From Chitinispirillales bacterium (lineage in GTDB: Bacteria > Fibrobacterota > Chitinivibrionia > Chitinivibrionales > Chitinispirillaceae): DNA of 36,901 nucleotides. Shown here piece by piece: positions 1-7,585 of the stretch; position 1 is the stretch's first letter, and each line of letters begins with the position of its first letter. The stretch is from positions 1 through 36,901 of the forward strand of contig JAITUP010000093.1 in assembly GCA_031286265.1 (NCBI GenBank), in the 5' to 3' direction. The notes below the pieces were generated by a model. The model was not told where the DNA came from. It searched no databases and saw only the letters and a program-made list of their open reading frames with translations. Both the position numbers and the translations under genes were made by a program.

Positions 1-679
1 TATTTGGTTCGGCCATAGATGCTTTCCATAGTCTCTGTATCCATAGCCTTCGTTTCATTTGTACCGCCATTTTTATTACGGTATTCTGCTTATTTTTTTC
101 TATAAGCGACGGTATCGCCAGAAATTTGTATCTCAGCGTTGCCAATCGATGCTTGACCTTTTCGGTCATAACCACCTGTCGAAACAAACTCATCAGATTA
201 TAAGCGATCGTCATCAAGACTAGTGTGGCTTCCGTCCCGTCGAAACTGGTTTGATTCATTTTATCTAAACCATAATCATATTTTAGTTCTTTGATCCTGT
301 TTTCGCTGTTTGCGCGCCCACGGTACAGTCGCCATATTTCTGCAGCACCGAGCGGAAGATTTGTAATGTAGCAACTATATCGATAGCCGTTGTAGTCGAT
401 TTCATCGCCAAACAGGCTCAACTGCTTGCCGGTAGCGCAAGGACGTTCTTGGATTTTTTGGCGCACAGCAATCATCCGACGCGAATGTTCCCACTTCTCC
501 CCTTGATAAGAAAATTCACAAATATCTATACCGCCGTCTATTCGCAACCAGTTATTTTCAGAGGCAATACGCCGCTGCACGGGATAACGCATTGGAACCG
601 CCATGATATAATGTACTGGCTCTTCGCGTTCCTCTAAATAATCAAATGTGGTATTACTATAAAAACCACAAAGCCTACT
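1..679 (-). mobile_element. IS1380-family transposase, C-terminal part (partial)
   Basis: On the minus strand an open frame reads leftwards from about 679 and runs off the window at position 1, giving roughly 225 residues. It contains a stretch typical of the C-terminal half of IS1380-family DDE transposases: IWRLYRGRANSENRIKELK followed by a conserved AYNLMSLFRQ. The segment GFYSNTTFDYLEE near its right end resembles the strand with the second catalytic Asp region, but here the usual RGDSGFY reads RLCGFY. The N-terminal half expected for a protein of about 430-460 residues is absent, because the sequence to the right belongs to a different gene on the plus strand. I infer an IS fragment left by a deletion or partial insertion, probably inactive. 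Family assignment is fairly sure; the exact right boundary (about 655-680) is not. Confidence 0.8.
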
Positions 680-1108
680 ATACAGAAGCTTGAAGCCGGC
701 AATTACCCGCCGTCCGAGAAGATTACCGCGGGGCTTGCGGAGTTATTTCGTTCAGACAGATTCAGGAGCGAATTTCGGGCGCGGGTTGAGTCTGGGGATT
801 TGCACTCTGTCAAAGCGGCGTTTGGTGATTTGCTTGATCTTATAGATACGGAAAAAGAGGGGCCTTTATCCCTGGCTTCTATTGTACAGGCACCGGGCAA
901 TATAGCCGATGTTTACGCGGATTTGCGAAAAGACTATTCAGAATTTCGGGATATAGTACGATCTCAGCAGAATACGATTCAAACTTTATCCGAATCGACC
1001 AAAAATTTGACCGAATCCGGCAAAAACTGGTCCGAGTCACACAAAAACCTCTCCGAATCAATTAAAATATTGGCCGAAACCAATGCCTCCAAAAATCGTC
1101 GGTATTAA
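662..1108 (+). pseudogene. N-terminally truncated XRE-type regulator with heptad-repeat tail
   Basis: The plus frame that ends at 1108 is open back to a stop at 635. Its first readable residues, TTKPTIQKLEAGNYPPSEKI, match the recognition-helix end of an XRE/cro helix-turn-helix domain, so the beginning of the domain has been cut off at the IS1380 fragment. A TTG at 800 could serve as an internal start but would lack the DNA-binding domain. The C-terminus carries five seven-residue units of the type LSESxKN (about 985-1090), with L or W at the same position of each, suggesting a short coiled coil. XRE regulators often pair with a toxin gene, but none remains here. I infer a remnant that has lost DNA binding. 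Confidence 0.6.
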
Positions 1109-1261
1109 CTCGGCAATAAATGTTGACGTTGACTTTAAAGACTTTGATTTTAAAGATTTAAAAAAATGGCAAATATTATATTGATAGAAGAGTAACGGGC
1201 AAAAGCAACCCGATGTGGAGCAACCAACCGCCCCAAACATCAAAAAATGGAGACATTCCCC

Positions 1262-2692
1262 ATGTCCGATAATCAACATTACGATTATGACGTATTGGTA
1301 ATAGGCGCCGGCCCCGGCGGGTATGTGGCGGCGATACGTGCCGCGCAGCTTGGGCAGAAAGCCGCCGTTGTGGAAAAAGGCAACATCGGCGGAGTATGCC
1401 TCAATATCGGGTGCATACCTACCAAGGCCATCATACATCAGGCGGAAATCTACCGCGGACGCTCCAAACTCGCGGCGATGGGCGTGGCGGTCGACGATTC
1501 GGGCTTCAAATACGAAAACGTGTTCGCCGCCTCGCGCAAGGCGGCGGAAACGCTGTCGAAAGGCGTATCGTATCTCCTAAAAAAGAACGGCATAGACGTG
1601 ATCGCCGGAACGGCGCGGATAGTCTCAAATCACGAGGCCACCGTTGTCGGGAGCGACGCCGGGGTTTCTCGCACCGTTTCCGCAAAAGCGATAATCATCG
1701 CCACAGGCTCACGCCCAAAAGCGATCCCCGGCCTCGAATTTGACGGCAAGCGGATTTTATCGTCAGACGACGCGCTCATGCTTAAAGAGCTTCCGCGCCG
1801 GGCGCTCATTGTGGGCGGAGGAGTTATAGGGGTTGAGTTCGCACACATCATGAACGCGTTTGGAACCGAGACGCATATCGTAGAAATGATGGAACGGCTG
1901 CTGCCGTCCGTTGATGGAGAGGCAACGGCGGTGATAACGCGCGCGTTTACAAAACGAGGGATAAAAATATATACATCATCAAAGATAACATCACACAATA
2001 TTAATGGCGATTCAATAGACGTGGCAATCGACGGCCCTGGTGATTCGCGTATAAATATTTCCGTTGACAAAATTTTCGTAATGACCGGCCGCACGCCAAA
2101 CTCGGAAAATCTCGACCTCGAAAAATTAAGCGTCGGCATGTCAAACGGATTTATCAAAACCGGCGATTACTGCCAAACGAGCGTCCCGTCAATCTACGCC
2201 ATAGGCGACGTAGCGATGGCGTCGTCCCCGTTGCCGATGCTGGCCCACACCGCGTCCGCGGCGGGCGAATCGGCCGCGGAGCATATCGCCGGACACAAAC
2301 CCCAAACTGCCTGTATCGACCCGCTGTCCGTTCCCGCCGTGGTATACTGCGAGCCGCAGATAGCCTCATTCGGCCTCACCGAAGAGCAGGCGGCGGCACA
2401 GGGCATCCCATTCACCAAGGCTGCGTTTCCCTTCAGGGCCTGCGGCAAGGCGGTCGCGGTCGATACGTTTGACGGAATGGTGAAGGTGATGGCCGACCCC
2501 GCAACTAAAAAAATAATAGGTGCGCACATTGTCGGCGCGGGCGCGTCGGAGATGATCCACGAGCTGATGTTAGCCTATAGCGCAAACCTCGGCACAACCG
2601 TCATAGCAGAGATGATCCACGCGCACCCTACGCTGTCCGAGGCGGTTATGGAAGCGGCGCGGGCAATTGACGGGCGGGCAACCCATATATGA
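1262..2692 (+). CDS. lpd: Dihydrolipoyl dehydrogenase
   Basis: This is the flavoprotein that reoxidises protein-bound dihydrolipoamide with NAD+ in 2-oxoacid dehydrogenase or glycine cleavage complexes. The 476-residue product has the FAD-binding GAGPGG motif at residues 15-20, the redox disulfide C46/C51 in CLNIGCIPTK, a second Rossmann motif (GGGVIGVEF) for NAD, and the C-terminal HAHPTLSE box with the catalytic H455-E460 dyad. Length is normal. An in-frame ATG at 1247 exists, but a GGAG at 1249-1252 is placed correctly for the ATG at 1262, so I chose the latter. The next gene overlaps its stop by four bases. No E1, E2 or gcv genes lie nearby, so the complex it serves cannot be told from this window. 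Confidence 0.93.
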   Translation: MSDNQHYDYDVLVIGAGPGGYVAAIRAAQLGQKAAVVEKGNIGGVCLNIGCIPTKAIIHQAEIYRGRSKLAAMGVAVDDSGFKYENVFAASRKAAETLSKGVSYLLKKNGIDVIAGTARIVSNHEATVVGSDAGVSRTVSAKAIIIATGSRPKAIPGLEFDGKRILSSDDALMLKELPRRALIVGGGVIGVEFAHIMNAFGTETHIVEMMERLLPSVDGEATAVITRAFTKRGIKIYTSSKITSHNINGDSIDVAIDGPGDSRINISVDKIFVMTGRTPNSENLDLEKLSVGMSNGFIKTGDYCQTSVPSIYAIGDVAMASSPLPMLAHTASAAGESAAEHIAGHKPQTACIDPLSVPAVVYCEPQIASFGLTEEQAAAQGIPFTKAAFPFRACGKAVAVDTFDGMVKVMADPATKKIIGAHIVGAGASEMIHELMLAYSANLGTTVIAEMIHAHPTLSEAVMEAARAIDGRATHI

Positions 2693-3615
2693 AAACGACT
2701 GCCGCCGGCAAGCCTAAAATCGGTCACTATTTTGAATATGCCGCTCTGCATTGCGTTAATGCCGTCGTCAATATCATCCCACGAAAACTCGCGCTTGTTT
2801 TAGGATCGATAGTGGGGCGGGTTTTGTACCGCCTTGGCATATATCAAAAGACCGTGCGGGCGAATTTTGATCACGTAGGCATTTGGGAAAATGACGAAAT
2901 CCGCAAAATCATTCCGAAACTATACAGGAACATAGGCCGCTACGCCATGGATTTTCTGCGCGGCGGCAGGCGGCTGCCGGTTTACCGGCTGCATGACTAT
3001 AACATCTACACCGAGGCCCGCGCTAAAACCAACGGAACGATAATCATCCTTGCCCACTTCGGAAACTGGGAACTTTTGGCCGCGATTTTCGGCCGGCAGG
3101 TCGACGATCTCAACGTTATAGCCAAGCCTATGAAAAATCCGCTCGTGGAAAAATGGCTGCTCAAAAAACGCACTGCCCTGTCGGTTGAAACGATCTACAC
3201 AAACAACGCGCTCCGCGGCATGCTCGCCGCGCTCAAACGTAACGGCATCACTGCCATCCTGATTGATCAATATCTCGGCCGCCAAATGGGAACTCCCGCC
3301 CCGTTCCTCGGCAAAATTGCGTCGACCGTAAGAACGGCAGCCGGGCTCGTGCGGAAAACCGGGGCGGCGGCGGTTCCGGTATATGCGATTATGAACGGCG
3401 ACGGGTCATACGATATACACTTTTTCGAAGCCGACCCGCCGGTAGTCATGCACAGTGACGTCAATGATAGCGCCCAAATCGATGAAGATGCGACCGTAAG
3501 CGCGATACAGGCTCAACACAACGACATAATATCAAGCTGGATCACAAAACACCCCGATCACTGGTTCGGCTGGTTTCACAAGAGGTTTAAAGAATATCTT
3601 GACTATAAGTCTTGA
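2689..3615 (+). CDS. LpxL/HtrB-family lipid A acyltransferase
   Basis: The 308-residue product belongs to the LpxL/LpxM-like lysophospholipid acyltransferases that add secondary acyl chains to lipid A at the inner membrane. The catalytic HX4E motif is visible as HFGNWE (H123, E128), preceded by a run of hydrophobic residues and followed by the substrate-pocket segment IDQYLGRQMGTPAPFLGK. Length and an N-terminal hydrophobic segment (about residues 30-48) fit the family. The start codon overlaps the lpd stop (ATGA), implying translational coupling even though the two functions are unrelated. This gene is good evidence for an LPS-containing outer membrane. Which acyl chain and position it transfers cannot be read from the sequence. 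Confidence 0.88.
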   Translation: MKTTAAGKPKIGHYFEYAALHCVNAVVNIIPRKLALVLGSIVGRVLYRLGIYQKTVRANFDHVGIWENDEIRKIIPKLYRNIGRYAMDFLRGGRRLPVYRLHDYNIYTEARAKTNGTIIILAHFGNWELLAAIFGRQVDDLNVIAKPMKNPLVEKWLLKKRTALSVETIYTNNALRGMLAALKRNGITAILIDQYLGRQMGTPAPFLGKIASTVRTAAGLVRKTGAAAVPVYAIMNGDGSYDIHFFEADPPVVMHSDVNDSAQIDEDATVSAIQAQHNDIISSWITKHPDHWFGWFHKRFKEYLDYKS

Positions 3616-3679
3616 TGTTTGAGCCTCCATAATGAAAAAGCAAACAAGCTTTAACAAATAACGGTTATATTCTTTATTT

Positions 3680-3707
3680 TTTACAAAATTTTCGTCACAG
3701 GTATTAT
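3680..3707 (+). promoter_or_regulatory. Putative promoter of the MntA/HEPN pair
   Basis: TTTACA (3680-3685) is separated by 16 bases from TATTAT (3702-3707), in an AT-rich spacer between the acyltransferase stop and the nucleotidyltransferase gene. The match to a sigma70-type promoter is reasonable but is based on inspection only. Confidence 0.4.
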
Positions 3708-3724
3708 ATTCCATAAATACAGAA

Positions 3725-3768
3725 AATATCTTGAACATGAAAGGCAGTGTGCTATGGAGACAGAAAAA
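3725..3768 (+). repeat. 44-bp direct repeat, upstream copy
   Basis: This segment spans the leader and first five codons of the nucleotidyltransferase gene at 3754. It recurs at 4361-4404 with 40 of 44 bases identical, and all four differences are transitions. Both copies contain GAACATGAAAGGCA and an ATGGAGAC start. The second copy lies inside the end of the HEPN gene. Confidence 0.85.
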
Positions 3769-4110
3769 CAAGCAGTAATAACGGAACGGATCGTTAAGGA
3801 AATTAAAGAGTATTTAGGAGACAAATTAGATAAAATCATTCTGTACGGATCCTACGCACGAGGTGACTACGATGAAGATTCAGACATTGATATTTTGATA
3901 CTCGCCAATATTGAGCACACGGCAACGCCAAAATACTATCCGAAATTACGGGATATATCACACGATATATCGCTGGAGAACGATGTGATTTTATCGCTCT
4001 TGTTCAATAGTGCGGATTTTTTCAACGCTAACGCGAAAACCCACGCTTTTTGTAAGAATGTAATTAGGGAGGGGAGGATACTGTATGGATCAGATAGTCG
4101 ATTTGGCTGA
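3754..4110 (+). CDS. MntA-type nucleotidyltransferase (antitoxin)
   Basis: This is a small protein (118 residues) of the minimal nucleotidyltransferase superfamily. The signature GSYARG (G32-S33) followed by SDIDIL with metal-binding Asp44 and Asp46 is intact. Family members paired with a HEPN protein are known antitoxins that AMPylate or otherwise neutralise the HEPN ribonuclease. Here the following gene starts at 4085 inside this one and is a HEPN protein, which fits that arrangement. A GGGAGG at about 4070-4075 serves the downstream start. The gene begins inside a 44-bp direct repeat shared with 4361-4404, evidence of local duplication or recombination. An unrelated, differently organised pair of the same type occurs at 26711-27450. 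Confidence 0.85.
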   Translation: METEKQAVITERIVKEIKEYLGDKLDKIILYGSYARGDYDEDSDIDILILANIEHTATPKYYPKLRDISHDISLENDVILSLLFNSADFFNANAKTHAFCKNVIREGRILYGSDSRFG

Positions 4111-4444
4111 TCAATACATAGGATTGGCAGAAAGATGTTTAGCTTCGGCACGGCTAATGCTGGAAGATGGCGATTTAAGAGGTTCGGTAAACCGTTCTTA
4201 CTACTGCGTTTTCAATTGCGCTCAAGCACTGCTTGCACATGAGGGTGTCGGGTACAGTAAGCACAAGGCAGTAATCTCGCATTTTAGGAAAAACTACGTA
4301 CACACGGGCATATTTGGCGCAAGATTTTCTAAAATCATAGGTGACCTATTTGATGATCGCAATATCTCGAACATGAAAGGCAATGCGCTATGGAGACGGA
4401 AAAAATCAAAGGCAGGGACAAGCGATAGATGCACAAAGCGATAG
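4085..4444 (+). CDS. HEPN-domain protein with replaced C-terminus (probable toxin, damaged)
   Basis: Residues 1-95 are a typical HEPN helical domain of the kind that follows MntA-type nucleotidyltransferases: ESxxxA-like helix LAERCLASARLML, then NRSYYCVFNCAQALLAHEGV and KHKAVISHFRKNYVHTGIF. The family normally continues past DRNxSDYDD with a further helix of about 25-30 residues. Here the frame reads DRNIS and then enters the second copy of the 44-bp repeat (4361-4404), giving an Arg/Lys-rich tail translated from what was the leader and start of another nucleotidyltransferase gene in a different frame. I infer a recombination that truncated the HEPN protein. It may be inactive. It overlaps the nucleotidyltransferase gene upstream and the ThiI-like gene downstream. 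Confidence 0.75.
   Translation: MDQIVDLADQYIGLAERCLASARLMLEDGDLRGSVNRSYYCVFNCAQALLAHEGVGYSKHKAVISHFRKNYVHTGIFGARFSKIIGDLFDDRNISNMKGNALWRRKKSKAGTSDRCTKR
4361..4404 (+). repeat. 44-bp direct repeat, downstream copy with orphan start codon
   Basis: This is the second copy of the repeat at 3725-3768. Its ATG at 4390 opens a 12-codon mini-ORF (METEKIKGRDKR) that stops at 4428, directly before the ATG of the next gene. The first four residues equal those of the nucleotidyltransferase at 3754, so this is the beginning of a lost second nucleotidyltransferase gene. Confidence 0.8.
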
Positions 4445-5472
4445 TAATGTTTTCCGGCGGGCTTGATAGCGTTGTCGCCGCCCATGCCTTAAAATCGCAG
4501 GGGCTTGACGTTATCGCCTTACACTTTGTTCTCCCGTTTTACGCCGGTGTCGGCATTAGGCCTGCGCAGGCGGAGGAAAGCGCCGAAGCGCTTGGCGTTA
4601 CCTTGCGTGTTGAGGAAGAAGGCGAAGAGTTTTTGGAGATGGTCCGCAGCCCGAAATTCGGCTACGGCAAAAACGCCAACCCATGTATCGATTGCCGGAT
4701 ACACCGGGTGCAAAAGGCGGCGCGGATTGCGGAAGAGACGGGCGCGGTTTGTGTAGCGACGGGAGAGGTGGCGGGGCAGCGGCCCATGTCACAAAAAATG
4801 CACATGCTTCACAGGATAGAAAAAGCCGCCGGAGTAAAAGGTAAAATACTGCGCCCGCTGAGCGCGAAACTTTTACCGCCTACGGAAGTGGAATTGGCGG
4901 GAATTGTCGACAGGGAAAAACTGTTCGACATCTCGGGAAGAACTAGAGCCGTACAATTAGCCTACGCTAAAGAACACGGATTGATACACGCCTCACCCGC
5001 TGGCGGGTGTACGCTGACAAACTTGGAAACCGGCGCAAGATTCGCAGACTTGATGGCAAACAATCCGCTGTTTTCATTAATTGATTTCAAATTGATAGCT
5101 TATGGGCGGCATTTCAGAACATCGCCGAAATACCGCGTTATAATATCGAGGAACAGTGGAGAGAATGAGATTATTGAAAAACTTTACGCCTCATTGCAAG
5201 CGTCGTCACCGTCAAACGTATTTCAGATGTATCTGCGCGATGCCCCAGGCCCCTTGGCAATCGGGTTAGGCGAGCCGAGCGAAGACGATTTGCGTTTCAG
5301 CGCGGCGGCAACGGCGCGGTTTTCAAAAATACGCGACATGGAAAGCGTAGCGGTTATAATTAGCGGTAACAACTTCGATAACCGCGTGACAAACGTCAGG
5401 CCGGCGGAAGAATCTGAACTTGATAGATATAGGGTGTCGTCTGACAAAAAGGTCAAAACGCCCCTCCGCTAG
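4429..5472 (+). CDS. ThiI-like PP-loop ATP pyrophosphatase, putative tRNA thiolation enzyme
   Basis: The N-terminal half of this 347-residue protein is a PP-loop ATP pyrophosphatase with the adenylation motif SGGLDS (residues 9-14). A Cys pair in NPCIDCRIH, the segment TGEVAGQRPMSQ and a later AGGCTLTN are characteristic of a ThiI/MnmA-related family annotated as tRNA 4-thiouridine or 2-thiouridine synthases. It lacks a THUMP domain. The C-terminal third (about 215-345) resembles the NFACT-R-like RNA-binding module often found in this family. I infer sulfur transfer to tRNA in the cytosol; the modified nucleoside is unknown. An AGGGA precedes the start. Its last 20 bases overlap the end of comM on the opposite strand. 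Confidence 0.75.
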   Translation: MHKAIVMFSGGLDSVVAAHALKSQGLDVIALHFVLPFYAGVGIRPAQAEESAEALGVTLRVEEEGEEFLEMVRSPKFGYGKNANPCIDCRIHRVQKAARIAEETGAVCVATGEVAGQRPMSQKMHMLHRIEKAAGVKGKILRPLSAKLLPPTEVELAGIVDREKLFDISGRTRAVQLAYAKEHGLIHASPAGGCTLTNLETGARFADLMANNPLFSLIDFKLIAYGRHFRTSPKYRVIISRNSGENEIIEKLYASLQASSPSNVFQMYLRDAPGPLAIGLGEPSEDDLRFSAAATARFSKIRDMESVAVIISGNNFDNRVTNVRPAEESELDRYRVSSDKKVKTPLR

Positions 5473-7003
5473 TCCACAGCTTTCGATCCATACTTCTATA
5501 CTGTATCGCCTCGGATATATGCACCGATTGAATTCTCTCGGATTTATCCAGATCGGCGGTTGTCCTTGCTACTTTCAATATTCTATCATAGGCCCTCGCC
5601 GATAATCCCAACTTTTCTATTGCTGTTTTCAACAATTCTTTGCTTGCGTCGTCCAGCTCACAGTATTTTCTTATGTGTTTTGATTCCATGTGAGCGTTGC
5701 AGAAGATGTTTTTGTATTTACTAAAGCGTTCGGTTTGGATGACGCGGGCGTTTTTTACTTCTTCACGCATGGATTCGGAATCACGGCCCGGGACTTTTTG
5801 CGTCAATTCTTCGTATGTTAAGGCCGGGACTTCGGTGTGGATATCTATCCTGTCGAAGAGCGGGCCGGAGATTTTGGCCATGTATTTCTGGATTTGCTCT
5901 TCTTTGCATGTACATTTGTGGCGTTTGTCCGTATAAAATCCGCATGGGCACGGGTTGAGCGCGGCGGCCAACATAAATCGCGCGGGGTATGACAGCGACA
6001 TCGCGGCCCGCGAGATTGTCACCTTGCCGTCTTCGAGCGGCTGCCTTAAATTTTCGAGAACGTTTTTATTGAATTCGGGGAGTTCATCGAGGAACAAAAC
6101 GCCGTTGTGGCTTAAACTGACTTCGCCGGGACGGGGGTACGATCCGCCGCCGATCAGCCCCGCGTCGCTGACTGTGTGGTGAGGGGCCCGGTATGGGCGG
6201 ACGGCCAAGAGCGGGGTCGACGGATCGAGTACCCCGGCTATCGAATGGATTTTCGTCGTCTCGAGAGCCTCGTTTAGAGATAAATCCGGCAAAATCGTCG
6301 GCAAGCGTCTCGCGAGCATAGTTTTGCCTGATCCCGGCGGCCCGACCATCAATATATTATGCCCACCGGCGGCCGCCACAAGGAGGGCGCGCTTGATATG
6401 CTCCTGCCCTTTGACATCTCGAAAATCTACATTATACATTCTTGAACGATTGAAAAGCTCGTTCAGGTCGGTGAAATGCGGCGTGATGTTTTTGTCTCCC
6501 TGCAAAAACTCAATCGCGTCGCCGAGTGTCTTGACCGGATAGATCGCCACGCCCTCGGCAACCGCCGCTTCCTGCGCGTTGTCTACGGGGACGATCATCC
6601 CCTTAATACCCATCTCCCGCGCGGTCACAGCCATAGACAGCATGCCCTTGACGCGCTTGACCGTACCGTCGAGGGACAGTTCGCCTACCATAACATAGTC
6701 GTCGGTTGAATCTGTAAATACCTGCGAAGACGCCATGAGCATCCCTATCGCGATGGGCAGGTCGAACGCCGAGCCCTCCTTTTTGATATCCGCGGGCGCC
6801 ATGTTGATCGTAATTTTGCGAGACGGAAACTGAAATCCGCAGTTTTTGACCGCCGACAGTACCCGCTCCCGCGACTCACGGACCGCACCGTCCGGCAGCC
6901 CGACAATGGTGAAACTCGGCATCATTTCACAAACATCGGCCTCAATGATAACTTCAAAGGCATCGATACCTAAAACGGCCATAGAACGTAATTTGGCTAG
7001 CAT
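5453..7003 (-). CDS. comM: YifB/ComM family Mg-chelatase-like AAA+ ATPase
   Basis: The 516-residue product matches ComM/YifB: an N-terminal ChlI-type domain beginning MLAKLRSMAVLGIDAF with GLPDGAVRESRERV, a central AAA+ module with Walker A GPPGSGKTML, and the Cys-rich insertion NPCPCGFYTDKRHKC. ComM is a hexameric helicase that promotes branch migration during natural transformation, and the family is widespread beyond competent species. The open frame extends further upstream, but the start at 7003 is preceded by a good AAGGAAG and gives the normal family length. A promoter candidate lies at 7182-7210. A comF homologue is present at 31892, but one cannot conclude natural competence from these two genes. 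Confidence 0.92.
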   Translation of the reverse strand: MLAKLRSMAVLGIDAFEVIIEADVCEMMPSFTIVGLPDGAVRESRERVLSAVKNCGFQFPSRKITINMAPADIKKEGSAFDLPIAIGMLMASSQVFTDSTDDYVMVGELSLDGTVKRVKGMLSMAVTAREMGIKGMIVPVDNAQEAAVAEGVAIYPVKTLGDAIEFLQGDKNITPHFTDLNELFNRSRMYNVDFRDVKGQEHIKRALLVAAAGGHNILMVGPPGSGKTMLARRLPTILPDLSLNEALETTKIHSIAGVLDPSTPLLAVRPYRAPHHTVSDAGLIGGGSYPRPGEVSLSHNGVLFLDELPEFNKNVLENLRQPLEDGKVTISRAAMSLSYPARFMLAAALNPCPCGFYTDKRHKCTCKEEQIQKYMAKISGPLFDRIDIHTEVPALTYEELTQKVPGRDSESMREEVKNARVIQTERFSKYKNIFCNAHMESKHIRKYCELDDASKELLKTAIEKLGLSARAYDRILKVARTTADLDKSERIQSVHISEAIQYRSMDRKLWTSGGAF

Positions 7004-7181
7004 AAACGCTTCCTTTATTATATTTTGAAAGACAAAAATCAAAGGCTTTACAATAAGGTAAGGCCTCGCTGATACGGGAAAAACGGGAAAAATACGGTAC
7101 GACGCGAATGGCACAACGCAAAAGACAGAGGATAGGGGCGATTTTTGGCTATTATCGGGATAAATCTCTATCTTGGTATAT

Positions 7182-7210
7182 AAAATAATTATCGGCACAG
7201 GCACCGTCAA
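7182..7210 (-). promoter_or_regulatory. Putative comM promoter
   Basis: On the minus strand TTGACG (7210-7205) is followed after exactly 17 bases by TATTTT (7187-7182). It would give a leader of about 170 bases before the comM start. Based on pattern only. Confidence 0.4.
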
Positions 7211-7376
7211 GAAAAAAATATTAAAAAAATTTTGCCATTTTCTATATGGTACAATACTATATTTAGTATTCGTACCATGCCGCCGTGCGCACACATTATA
7301 ATGGGTACCTTCAAAAAACCTCGCCGTGTTACAGAGGGTATGAAAACAAAGGGGCCCCATTGTGTGGATTACGCGT

Positions 7377-7447
7377 CATATCCCCCGTATTTGGCTTTAG
7401 AATGCGGGTTTTGGGGTAGTTCGGTTGCAGGTGGGGCGTTACGGGGG
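7377..7447 (+). repeat. Dispersed ~71-bp intergenic module, copy 1
   Basis: This module begins with ATCCCCCGTATTTGG and ends in a G run. A second copy lies at 35101-35173, with roughly 80 percent identity by eye. Here it runs directly into the inverted-repeat element at 7444-7533, whereas the other copy runs into a different palindrome. The rest of the 7004-7585 spacer shows no gene that I can support. Confidence 0.7.
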
Positions 7448-7533
7448 CTGTCTCAAAAGCCGTCATTGCGGGCTTGACCCGCAATGGACGGGGTGGGCTG
7501 GGCGCTCGCAATGACGGCTTTTGAGACAGTCCC
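7444..7533. repeat. MITE-like element with 27-bp terminal inverted repeats
   Basis: The arms 7444-7470 and 7507-7533 are inverted copies matching at 26 of 27 bases (core CTGTCTCAAAAGCCGTCATT) around a 36-base centre. A nested hairpin, CATTGCGGG and CCCGCAATG, occupies 7464-7486. The outer end resembles termini of some IS families, so this may be a non-autonomous element. As RNA it would fold into a strong hairpin between comM and the gene at 7586. No clear target-site duplication was found. Confidence 0.75.
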
Positions 7534-7585
7534 GTCCTCGAAAAAAATCTAAAAAGATGTCGCTAGAACGGAGGTTTTACGCAAT

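Noticed and set aside
449-637. Plus-strand frame of 62 codons
   Set aside because: It is the complement of a well-supported IS1380 transposase frame and shows no pattern of its own.
1247-1261. Upstream ATG of lpd
   Set aside because: The GGAG of its first codons is correctly placed as the ribosome binding site for the ATG at 1262, and the family N-terminus starts there.
7004-7360. N-terminal extension of the comM frame
   Set aside because: It lacks similarity to the family and includes the probable promoter; a good ribosome binding site marks 7003 as the start.
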